64,000 nucleotides of DNA, taken from the NCBI RefSeq assembly GCF_015291625.1, contig NZ_CP030047.1:8236001-8300000 (forward strand), read 5' to 3'. The translations under genes and the position numbers were made by a program. The notes below the pieces were generated by a model. That model did no database searches. It was not told the DNA's origin and saw only the letters and a list, made by a program, of their open reading frames with translations. Positions 10,828-19,800 of this stretch are shown one piece after another; the first letter of the stretch is position 1; each line of letters starts with the position of its first letter. The DNA comes from Bradyrhizobium sp. CCBAU 53421. GTDB lineage: Bacteria > Pseudomonadota > Alphaproteobacteria > Rhizobiales > Xanthobacteraceae.

Positions 10828-11442
10828 GTGGCTTCGGGGACGACGCTCAAGCTCAAGCAACAACGCAGCCGCGATCGGCGCGAGCAGATCCTCTCGGCAG
10901 CGACCAAGCTGTTCGGCCAGAAGGGCATCGACGGCACCTCGCTCACCGAGGTCGCGACCGTGGCGAAAGTACCGCTCTCCAGCATCTACGACTATTTCGC
11001 GGACAAGCGTGCGCTGGTGCTCGACGTGCCCGAGGGCAATTTCGAAGCGCTGTATCAGAAGACCGAGCCGCTGCTGGTGAAGGGAGGCGATCCCGTCGAG
11101 CAGCTTCGCATCATCTTCCTGACCAACTTCCAGTACATCAAGGACAACCCGAGCTGGGGTCGCGTGTTCTTCCTGGAGATCTGGCCGAGCGTCCTTGCCG
11201 CCGAGCCGCGCGTCAAGAAAGCGGTCGACAAATATGCGCTGCGCTACGTGCAGCTGATCAAGCAGGCGAGCCGCGCCGGCATCTATCGCCGAAACCTCGA
11301 TCCCTACACCGCGATGTCGCTGATGATGGGCGGCATGTGCCACCTGACGGCGGTCTGGCTGCTCTACGGCCGCAAATACGATCTGGTGAAGAAGGGCAAG
11401 ACGCTGTTCACCACGCTGCACAACGGATTCGTGCAGCGTTAG
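10828..11442 (+). CDS. TetR/AcrR family transcriptional regulator
   Basis: A 204-residue repressor-type protein. Residues about 12-58 are the TetR helix-turn-helix (REQILSAATKLFGQKG, TSLTEVATVAKVPLSSIYDYF). The C-terminal ligand domain is all-helical (YIKDNPSWGRVFFLEIWPS). I prefer the GTG at 10828 because GGAG sits six bases upstream; the frame is open from a TTG at 10777. It follows the acyl-CoA dehydrogenase gene by 85 bp, so regulation by an acyl-CoA or related ligand is plausible but inferred. Confidence 0.88.
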   Translation: MASGTTLKLKQQRSRDRREQILSAATKLFGQKGIDGTSLTEVATVAKVPLSSIYDYFADKRALVLDVPEGNFEALYQKTEPLLVKGGDPVEQLRIIFLTNFQYIKDNPSWGRVFFLEIWPSVLAAEPRVKKAVDKYALRYVQLIKQASRAGIYRRNLDPYTAMSLMMGGMCHLTAVWLLYGRKYDLVKKGKTLFTTLHNGFVQR

Positions 11443-11653
11443 CTGCCCGGTCCCAGCTCTACCCATCCTACGCACTGTCTGCCGGAGAGCGGTTCGCGCC
11501 GCGAATGATTTGATCCAAATCCAGCGCTGTTTGACCTCTCGTTGAGACGATCCTTTCCGGAAAACCAATACACAACCGTCGAGATCATGTTCTAGTATGA
11601 CGCGGTGGGCGACCCGCGGCAGGACGCGCGGGCACTGGGATGGGAGCGAACCG

Positions 11654-12826
11654 ATGGACGTCAAGGCTGTTCTGCCGCCGCGTGGTCGCGACTATCGCCT
11701 CGATCTGCTGCGCGGCTTCGCCAACTGGGCGATCTATCTCGATCACATCCCGAACAACGCCGTGAACTGGATCACGCAGAAGAATTTCGGCTTCAGCGAC
11801 GCCGCCGATCTGTTCGTGTTCATCTCCGGCTACACTGCGTCCTTTGTCTATGCGCGGATGATGCTCGAGCGCGGCACCGTGATCGGCGCCACCCGGCTGA
11901 TCAAGCGGGCCTGGCAGATCTACGTCGCGCATGTCCTGCTGTTCGTGATCTACATCGCCGAGATCGGCTATCTCGCGCAGCGCTATCACGATCCCAACCT
12001 GCAGAATGAATTCAACGTCGCGGGCTTCATGCAGAACCCGGCGGAGACGCTCTATCAGGGCCTGATCCTGGCGTTCAAGCCGGTCAACATGGACGTGCTG
12101 CCGCTCTACATCGCGCTGATGCTGGTGTATCCGGTGGTGCTGTGGGCAATGCTGCGCAAGCTCAATCTGACGCTGCTGGCCTCGTTCCTGCTCTATCTCG
12201 CCGCACGCCGGTTCGGCTGGAATCTGCCGGCCTATCCGGGCGGCTCCTGGTACTTCAATCCGTTCTGCTGGCAATTCCTGTTCGTATTCGGCGGCTGGTT
12301 CGCGCTCGGCGGCGCCAGCGAATCGATCACCTTCATCCGCTCGCGCGCCTTCCTCTGGCTCGGCGGCGCCTATCTGCTGTTCGCGCTGGTCATGACGTTG
12401 GCGGGCCGCTTCCCGGAACTGGGCCAGGCGATGCCGGCCTGGCTCTATGACGCCTTCAATCCCAACGACAAGACCAACCTCGCGCCGTATCGCGTGCTGC
12501 ATTTCGTGGTCCTGGCCTTCTTCGTCACGCGCTTCCTGCCGCGCGAATGGCCCGGATATGAATGGCCGCTGTTCCAGCCGATCATCAAATGCGGCCAGCA
12601 GTCGCTCGAGGTGTTCTGCTCGGGTGTCTTCCTTGCCGTGGTCGCGCATGTGGTGCTGGTCGAAGTCTCCGGCAGCCTCTGGATGCAGATCGTGGTCAGC
12701 GTGGTCGGCATCGTGCTGATGACCGTGCTCGCCTATTACCGCTCCTGGTCGAAGAAGGTCGACAAGGCGCCGGCGAAGAAGCCCGTGGCCGGACAGGCGA
12801 CGGTGGCCGCGAAGCCGGCGGAATAG
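11654..12826 (+). CDS. OpgC-domain membrane acyltransferase
   Basis: A 390-residue integral membrane protein with about ten hydrophobic segments. It opens with RDYRLDLLRGFANWAIYLDH, the hallmark of OpgC/acyltransferase-3-like proteins, followed by DAADLFVFISGY. OpgC adds succinyl groups to osmoregulated periplasmic glucans in the inner membrane. The C-terminus is Lys/Ala-rich and cytosolic. The start ATG at 11654 has GGGAGC upstream. No opgG/opgH is in the window, so the glucan substrate is inferred from family only. Confidence 0.87.
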   Translation: MDVKAVLPPRGRDYRLDLLRGFANWAIYLDHIPNNAVNWITQKNFGFSDAADLFVFISGYTASFVYARMMLERGTVIGATRLIKRAWQIYVAHVLLFVIYIAEIGYLAQRYHDPNLQNEFNVAGFMQNPAETLYQGLILAFKPVNMDVLPLYIALMLVYPVVLWAMLRKLNLTLLASFLLYLAARRFGWNLPAYPGGSWYFNPFCWQFLFVFGGWFALGGASESITFIRSRAFLWLGGAYLLFALVMTLAGRFPELGQAMPAWLYDAFNPNDKTNLAPYRVLHFVVLAFFVTRFLPREWPGYEWPLFQPIIKCGQQSLEVFCSGVFLAVVAHVVLVEVSGSLWMQIVVSVVGIVLMTVLAYYRSWSKKVDKAPAKKPVAGQATVAAKPAE

Positions 12827-12890
12827 CCGATCGGCGCGCGAAGGGTAGCGCTGGTGGTCAGCGACGATGCGGATGCGCTAGAGTAGCGGA

Positions 12891-13595
12891 ATGTCCTTTA
12901 CGCAAGACCACGCCGATATCCTGCAACTGGAAGCCGAGGTGCTCGACGCACGGCCCGGAGCCATTCTGCTTGAACGCTCGCCGTTCTTCCCGGGCGGCGG
13001 CGGACAGCTTGCCGACCGCGGGGTTCTGAGATGGTCCGGCGGTGTGCTGCCGGTGACGGGCCTTGCACGTGACCAACGCGGCCTCTGGCACATGGTCCCG
13101 GGCGACAGCCTGATCTCCGGCAAGGTCGTGCTCGAAGTCGAGCCGGCATTTCGCGCGTTGATGTGCGAGCTGCACACGCTCGCCCATGTCGTCAACGCGC
13201 TGGTCTATACGCAGTTCGGCGGCGCGCTGCTGACCGGGGCGCAACTCAATGCCGACGGCACCTTCCGGGTCGACTTCGATCTGCCCGGCGCCGACAACGA
13301 GGCCCTGCGGGCGCTTGAGGCGCCGCTGAACGACATCATCCGGCAGGACCTTCCGGTGAGCGCGGCCTTCATGGCGCATGCCGAAGCGCATGCCATCCCA
13401 GGACTGTTTCGCAGCAAGGCCGTCGCCCCGCCGGTCGGCGAAGACGGCCTTGTCCGGATCGTCGAGATCTCAGGCCTCGACCGGCAGGCCTGCGGCGGCA
13501 CCCATCTGGCGTCGACCGGGCAGGCTCGCCCTGCCCGCATCGTCAAGATCGACAACAAGGGCCGCCAGAACCGCAGGATCAAGGTCGCGGTCTGA
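12891..13595 (+). CDS. alanyl-tRNA editing protein AlaX
   Basis: A 234-residue trans-editing deacylase that removes serine or glycine wrongly attached to tRNA-Ala. The zinc ligands are present: LHTLAHVVNAL (HxxxH) and QACGGTHLAST (CxxxH). FFPGGGGQLADRG at about residue 28 is the conserved glycine-rich loop found in AlaX and AlaRS editing domains. The length fits the medium AlaX-M class, which keeps the N-terminal beta-barrel. It lies 64 bp after the OpgC gene and converges on the MFS gene. Confidence 0.92.
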   Translation: MSFTQDHADILQLEAEVLDARPGAILLERSPFFPGGGGQLADRGVLRWSGGVLPVTGLARDQRGLWHMVPGDSLISGKVVLEVEPAFRALMCELHTLAHVVNALVYTQFGGALLTGAQLNADGTFRVDFDLPGADNEALRALEAPLNDIIRQDLPVSAAFMAHAEAHAIPGLFRSKAVAPPVGEDGLVRIVEISGLDRQACGGTHLASTGQARPARIVKIDNKGRQNRRIKVAV

Positions 13596-13622
13596 CCGGC
13601 ATTCGCAAGCCGCCTGCGCTGG

Positions 13623-14912
13623 CTATTTCGCCAGCGGCTTTCCTGCGGTCTCCGGCGCCAGCCGAATCAGCGGCAGGCCGATCACATAGATCAGCGACAA
13701 CATCGAGATCGCCAGCGGGAAACTTCCGGTGCGGGCGGCGAGCGCACCGATCAGCGTCGGGCCGGCAGCGCCGAGCACGCGGCCCATGCTGAAGGCGAAG
13801 CCGGAGCCCGAGCCGCGCAGCGCGGATGGAAACATCTCCGGCAGCCAGATCGTGAACAAGCCGAACACCCCATTGGTGAAGAAGCCGAGCACCGGCAGCA
13901 GCGCCATGAACAGCACCAGACTGTCGAGCCATTCGATCGCGACTTCATAGCAGACCACGACGGAGATCAGCCCGCCGATGAAGAACAGCACCGCGGTGCG
14001 GCGCCGGCTGCCGAGCCAGCCGGTGAGCCACGGCACCAGGAAGCAGCCGATCAGCGTGCCGACATTGGTGATCAGCCCGGCCACAGCTCCCATCTCCTGC
14101 GCATGCGCAGGCGTCGCGCCCGCCGCGACCAGCTTGGTTGAAATCACGGTGGGCGCCCAGAAGTTCGACGACCACAGTCCGAAGATGATGCAGGCCATCA
14201 TCAGCGCGGCCGCCCAGGTGGTGCGCGCCTGATCTCCCGCAAACAAGGCCGCGACCGACGGCCGCTCGCGCGACGCACTGTGCTCGGGTTCGGGAATGTT
14301 GCTGCGCAGATACGCAATCAGCAGCGCCGGCAGGATGCCGAGCAGGAACATGCCACGCCAGCCGAGCGTGCTGCCGATCGCAAGCGTGACGGCGGCGGCG
14401 AGGAACAGCCCGGTCGGCGTGGCCGTGTGCAGCCATCCGGCGAGCCGCACCCGCGTATTCTCGGGCACGGATTCCTGCAGCAGCGGCGTGCCCGCGGCCC
14501 ACTCGCCGCCAATGCCGAAGCCGGCGACGAAGCGAAACAATGCGAACATCACGATCCCGGTCGCAAGTCCGCACAGCGCGGTGAACAGCGAGTAGACCAG
14601 CACAGTCCAGCACATGATCCTGACGCGCCCGTAACGGTCCGCGGCCCAGCCCCAGACCATCGAGCAGGCCCAGCCCAGCATGAAGATCGAGAACAGGAGC
14701 CCGCCATAGATGGCGATATTGGCCTTGCTCGGCTCGATGCCACTGGCGGGCAACAGCTCGCTCAGCGCGCTGACCAGGATGTAGCCGTACATCGAGGAAT
14801 CGAAACCATCGAGCATCCAGCCGAACCAGGTCGCCCAAAACACTTTTCGCGGCGACACCGCTGCAGACGCCGTGACCGGCGCCCCAACGGCATCAACGAT
14901 GCTCTCAGTCAT
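13623..14912 (-). CDS. MFS transporter, probably aromatic-acid/sialate:H+ type
   Basis: A 429-residue protein with about 12 membrane segments. The first segment has WFGWMLDGFDSSMYGY, typical of AAHS/sialate-type MFS symporters (the D in LDGFD is the conserved proton-coupling position). Between segments 2 and 3 is the MFS loop DRYGRVRI, with GFGIGGEWAAGTPLL in segments 4-5. The start ATG at 14912 has GAGGAAAC upstream; 54 more in-frame codons are unlikely to be translated. The substrate cannot be read from sequence and no catabolic gene is adjacent. Confidence 0.85.
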   Translation of the reverse strand: MTESIVDAVGAPVTASAAVSPRKVFWATWFGWMLDGFDSSMYGYILVSALSELLPASGIEPSKANIAIYGGLLFSIFMLGWACSMVWGWAADRYGRVRIMCWTVLVYSLFTALCGLATGIVMFALFRFVAGFGIGGEWAAGTPLLQESVPENTRVRLAGWLHTATPTGLFLAAAVTLAIGSTLGWRGMFLLGILPALLIAYLRSNIPEPEHSASRERPSVAALFAGDQARTTWAAALMMACIIFGLWSSNFWAPTVISTKLVAAGATPAHAQEMGAVAGLITNVGTLIGCFLVPWLTGWLGSRRRTAVLFFIGGLISVVVCYEVAIEWLDSLVLFMALLPVLGFFTNGVFGLFTIWLPEMFPSALRGSGSGFAFSMGRVLGAAGPTLIGALAARTGSFPLAISMLSLIYVIGLPLIRLAPETAGKPLAK

Positions 14913-15216
14913 GTTTCCTCGCACGTTTCTTTTGTGCTGCGGACTATGACGAGGTTTATGCGAGGAGACACCAGCGGCAAACGGGACGGAGGTATCCGGC
15001 ATGAGAATGGCGGCGCCATTCACATCGGCGTCACCGCGCGACGCAAGCGCGCTCGAAGATCGCGTCCGGGACAAGCGGCCGGGCTGCCGCTTTCGCTGAA
15101 AATCGCGCCCGGATCATCCACATCCCGGTCGCGCCTGGGGATCATGCCGCGGTTCGCTCGACGGGGCGCGATCGGCTTGTTAAGCCGCGTCCCGCAAGGA
15201 TGATTTGAGTCGGGAC
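14913..15216. other. intergenic region between divergent MFS and ATPase genes
   Basis: About 300 bases holding the promoters of two divergent genes. No clear sigma-70 boxes or terminator were seen. The only possible gene is a 32-codon frame at 15001-15099. Confidence 0.5.
15001..15099 (+). CDS. possible 32-residue small ORF
   Basis: ATG at 15001 has a strong GGAGG eight bases upstream and the frame runs to TGA at 15099. The predicted peptide is arginine-rich (about seven Arg) and ends CRFR. Nothing else supports it: no homology is recognisable and high-GC DNA produces such frames by chance. It lies in the divergent promoter region, so it could also be a leader peptide for the ATPase gene. 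Confidence 0.22.
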   Translation: MRMAAPFTSASPRDASALEDRVRDKRPGCRFR

Positions 15217-16731
15217 ATGACGGTAGCGATCGAGATGGGACAGACGACGGCCGGCGCTTCGGCGGCCATCGACCTCGAGGAGCTATTGGCCACGCGCCTC
15301 CTGGTGCAAGGCAATTCGGGTTCCGGCAAATCCCATCTGCTGCGCCGGCTGCTGGAACAAAGCGCGCCATGGGTGCAGCAGACCATCATCGATCCCGAGG
15401 GTGACTTCGTGACCCTGGCCGAGCGATTCGGCCACCTCGTCATCGATGCCGAGGACCATACCGAGCGCAGCCTGCAGGTCGCCGGCGAGCGCGTGCGCAT
15501 CCATCGTGTCTCCACCGTGCTCAATCTCGAGGGGCTCGACGCCGAGAACCAGATGCGGCGCGCCGCGGCCTTCCTCGGCGGCATGTTCGAGGTGCCCCGC
15601 GACCACTGGTATCCGATGCTGGTGGTGGTGGACGAAGCGCAGCTGTTCGCGCCGGCGATCGCAGGCGAAGTGTCAGACGAAGCGCGCAAGCTCTCGCTCG
15701 GCGCGATGACCAACCTGATGTGCCGCGGCCGCAAGCGCGGGCTTGCCGGGATCATCGCGACCCAGCGGCTGGCGAAGCTCGCCAAGAATGTCGCGGCCGA
15801 AGCGTCCAACTTCCTGATGGGCCGGACCTTCCTGGACATCGACATGGCGCGCGCCGCCGACCTGCTCGGCATGGAGCGGCGGCAGGCGGAGGCGTTCCGC
15901 GACCTGGAGCGCGGGCAATTCATGGCGCTGGGACCCGCGCTCTCCCGCCGTCCGCTCGGCCTCCGCATCGGTCCGACCGACACGCAACCGCGCAATGCGG
16001 CGCCGCGGCTGATGCCGCTGCCTGAAGCGGCGCTGGAAGACGCACGCGCCATCATCCTCGCAGCCCCGCCGCCCGAAACAGCGGCCAGGCCGCCGCGCCG
16101 GGCACCGCCGCCCGACCTGCTCAGCCAGCTGATGGCCGCCAAGCCGACGGCACCGGAGCAGGATCCCGAAACCACGGAGCCGCCGCCGAGCGCCGAGCAG
16201 CTGGCCGAGCGGCGTGAGCGGCTGGATCGCATCCTGCGTGCCATCCTCGCCGAGCCCGACGCCGGCTTCCGCGCTATCGGCGTGCTCTATCAGGAGTTCG
16301 TGGTCCGCTGCCGCATCGAGGGTCTCGGCGCCGTCGTGCCGGAGCTGACCGATTTCCGCCGCATGCTGACGCGCGCCCGCGCTGGCCTCGGCACCGAGAT
16401 GGCGGAGGACGACGCGTGGCAGGACGTCTCGCTGCGCGCGGCCATCCTGCCCGAGGACATGCAGGGCGTCTTCATGATGATCGCCCGCGCCGCGAAGGAA
16501 GGCTGGCCCTGTCCGAGCGACGCCGCGATCGCCCGCGCCTATGGCACGCACTCGCTGCGCCGCGCCCGGCATCTTTTGACCTACATCGAGGAGCAGGGCC
16601 TGATCGTCTGCCAGCTCGACGGGGCGGGCCGGCGGATCGTGACACTCGTCGAGCTCGCCTGGGCCACCGCCGCGGCCGACCCGAATGCCGACGAGGTGCC
16701 GGCGGAAGCAGCCAGCAGCTCGGCACCGTGA
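15217..16731 (+). CDS. HerA/DUF87-like ATP-binding protein
   Basis: About 504 residues. The N-terminal half is a P-loop ATPase of the HerA/VirB4/FtsK superfamily: Walker A VQGNSGSGKSH at about residue 32, IIDPEGDF, Walker B MLVVVDEAQLF at about 130, and RKRGLAGIIATQRLAKL as the sensor region. A proline-rich linker (about 280-330) leads to a C-terminal helical domain. The family pumps DNA or acts as a helicase-like translocase, but no NurA nuclease is nearby, so the role is open. A TTG at 15205 with AAGGA upstream is an alternative start. The gene ends at the strong terminator at 16793. Confidence 0.78.
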   Translation: MTVAIEMGQTTAGASAAIDLEELLATRLLVQGNSGSGKSHLLRRLLEQSAPWVQQTIIDPEGDFVTLAERFGHLVIDAEDHTERSLQVAGERVRIHRVSTVLNLEGLDAENQMRRAAAFLGGMFEVPRDHWYPMLVVVDEAQLFAPAIAGEVSDEARKLSLGAMTNLMCRGRKRGLAGIIATQRLAKLAKNVAAEASNFLMGRTFLDIDMARAADLLGMERRQAEAFRDLERGQFMALGPALSRRPLGLRIGPTDTQPRNAAPRLMPLPEAALEDARAIILAAPPPETAARPPRRAPPPDLLSQLMAAKPTAPEQDPETTEPPPSAEQLAERRERLDRILRAILAEPDAGFRAIGVLYQEFVVRCRIEGLGAVVPELTDFRRMLTRARAGLGTEMAEDDAWQDVSLRAAILPEDMQGVFMMIARAAKEGWPCPSDAAIARAYGTHSLRRARHLLTYIEEQGLIVCQLDGAGRRIVTLVELAWATAAADPNADEVPAEAASSSAP

Positions 16732-16792
16732 TCGGGCGCTGAGCGCGAAGCGCTCGGTCTTACCCAGAATCAAGCAAGCGTCGCACGACACG

Positions 16793-16822
16793 AAAAGGCC
16801 CGCCGCAAGGCGGGCCTTTTTT
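16793..16822. terminator. bidirectional rho-independent terminator
   Basis: A perfect 12-bp stem (AAAAGGCCCGCC / GGCGGGCCTTTT) with a GCAA loop and T-runs on both strands. It lies between the convergent ATPase gene and the giant secreted-protein gene and can stop both. Confidence 0.95.
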
Positions 16823-16895
16823 GTTTCTGCCGGTTATGAGCGATCCGGCTGCAGGTGGGCCCGCGACAGGCCCACGCATGCCGCATCGTCAGGCC

Positions 16896-19800
16896 TCACG
16901 CATGCTGCGGCTGCGCGAGCTGGCTGATCTGGGTCGCCGGCGGATCGACGACCAGGGTACCGCCATGGCCGTCGCTCGAGGTCGTGAATGTCGAGGCCAT
17001 GTAGTTGCCGAGCAGCGCGATGCTCGCCGTGACGGTGCCGTCCGTCACCGTGAGCGTTCCGCCCGATGCGTTGCCGCTGAAGCTCGGGGTCTGAACGTTC
17101 GCGAAGCTGATGTTGGCGAAATCGATCGCGTCCGAGCCGGTCATCCCGGCGACGGTGCCGGCAAAGCTCGCGGAATTGTCGAGCTTCAGCGTCCCCGTCG
17201 AGCCCTGGAACGTCACGGCGGCATTCGAGGCCCCGGTCAGTTCGAGGGTGCCGCCCGGGACGATGGTGGCGCCGCTCGGGCTCTGTCCGGTGACATTGAA
17301 CGACTGCCAGGCGCCCCACGCAGTGCCGTCATAGGCCCGGATCCAGAGCTGGTCGGTGCCCGAGCCGGCCTGATAGGTCGCCTGGGAGAGCTGCGCCGCG
17401 GTGATGTCGATCTCGGTATTGGCCGGCTCGTTGATGCCGCCGACGTTCCAGCGCCCGTTGGTGTTGGAATCCCACAGCGCATACTTCGTGATGGCATCGC
17501 CGTCGGCGTCCGTCGCCGTGACGAGGTTCGCAGCAGCAAAGCTCTGCCCCGACACCGTCACGACGTTGGCGACCGCGACCGTCGGCGCCTGGTTGGTTGC
17601 GGTGGCCGTGAAGGCCTTCCAGCTGCTCCACTCGCTGCCGTCGTTGGCCCGCACGTAGAGCGTGTCCGACGGCGAGCCGCCGGGCCCGAACACGTAGCTG
17701 ACCTGCGAGAGGTTCGCCGCCGCGACGTCGATCTCGGTGTTGGCGGCCTGGACGACGCCGTTGACCACGAAGTGGCCGTTGCCGCCGGTGTCCCAGAACG
17801 CATACTGGGTGATCGCATCGTTGTCGGCGTCCGACACCGAGAACAGGCTCGAGGCCGCGACCGAATGGTCGTGGATTGCGGAGACGTTCTGCGCCGTCAC
17901 GACCGGAGCCGTATCGGGGCCTGGCGTTGCCGTGAATGCGGCCCAGGCGCCCCACTTCGATCCGTCGTTGGCCCGCACGTAGAGCGTGTCGGCCGGCGAG
18001 CCGCCGGGACCGAACACGTAGCTGACCTGCGACAGGTTCGCCGCCGAGACATCGATCTCGACGTTGGCCGCCTGGACGACGCCGTTGACCACGAAGTGGC
18101 CGTTGCCGCCGGTGTCCCAGAACGCATACTGGGTGATCGCATCGTTCTCGGCATCGGAGACCGAGAACAGGCTCGAGGCGAGCGTCGAGAACTGGCCGTG
18201 AACCGCTGCCACGTTCTGCGCCGTCACCACCGGAGCCTGATCGGGTCCCGGGGTCGCCGTGAACGCGGCCCAGGTGCTCCACTTCGATCCGTCGTTGGCC
18301 CGCACGTAGAGCGTATCCGGTGTCGAGCCGCCCGGCCCGTATACGTAGCTGACCTGCGACAGGTTCGCCGCCGAGACATCGATCTCGACGTTGGCTGCCT
18401 GGGCGACGCCGTTGACCACAAAGTGACCGTTGCCGCCGGTGTCCCAGAACGCGTACTGGGTGATCGCATCATTGTCGGCGTCGGAGACCGAGAACAGGCT
18501 CGAGGCGAGCGCCGAGAACTGGCCGTGATTGGCGGTCACGTTCTGCGCCGTCACCACCGGAGCGGTGTCGGGACCCGGGGTTGCCGTGAATGCGGTCCAG
18601 GTGCTCCACTTCGATCCGTCGTTGGCCCGCACGTAGAGCGTATCCGGCGTCGAGCCGCCGGGACCGAACACGTAGCTGACCTGCGACAGGTTCGCCGCCG
18701 CAACATCGATCTCGACATTGGCGGCCTGAGCGACGCCATTGACCACCCAGTGACCGTTGCCGCCGGTGTCCCAGAACGCGTACTGGGTGATCGCATCGTT
18801 CTCGGCATCGCTGACCGAGAACAGGCTCGAGGCGAGCGCCGAGAACTGGCCGTGATTGGCGGTCACGTTCTGCGCCGTCACCACCGGGGCCGTATCGACC
18901 CCCGGCCCTGCCGTGAACGCGGCCCAGGTGCTCCACTTCGATCCGTCGTTGGCCCGCACATAAAGCGTATCGGGCGTCGAGCCGCCGGGACCGAACACGT
19001 AGCTGACCTGCGACAGGTTCGCCGCCGCAACGTCGATCTCGACATTGGCCGCTTGGGCGACGCCATTGACGACCCAGTGGCCGCTGCCGCCGGTGTCCCA
19101 GAACGCGTACTGGGTGATCGCATCGTTCTCGGCATCCGAGACCGAGAACAGGGTCGAGGCGAGCGCCGATGTCTGGCCGTGATTGGCGGTCACGTTCTGC
19201 GCCGTCACCACCGGAGCCGTATCGACCCCCGGTGTTGCCGTGAACGCGGTCCAGGTGCTCCACTTCTGTCCGTCGTTGGCCCGCACGTAGAGCGTATCCG
19301 GTGTCGAGCCGCCGGGACCGAACACGTAGCTGACCTGCGACAGGTTCGCCGCCGCAACATCGATCTCGACATTGGCGGCCTGGGCGACGCCGTTCACCAC
19401 CCAGTGACCGTTGCCGCCGGTGTCCCAGAACGCGTACTGGGTGATCGCATCGTTCTCGGCATCGCTGACCGAGAACAGGCTCGAAGCGAGCGCCGACGTC
19501 TGGCCGTGATTGGCGGTCACGTTCTGTGCCGTCACCACCGGAGCCTGATCGGGTCCCGGGGTTGCCGTGAACGCGGTCCAGCCTCCCCACAGCATCCCGT
19601 CATTGGCCCGCACGTAGAGCGTGTCGGCCGGAGAACCGCCGGGGCCGAACACATAACTCACCTGCGACAGGTTCGCCGCGGAAACGTCGATTTCAACATT
19701 GGCTGCCTGGGCGACACCATTGACCACAAAGTGGCCGTTGCCGCCGGTGTCCCAGAACGCGTACTGGGTGATCGCATCGTTCTCGGCATCGGAGACCGAG

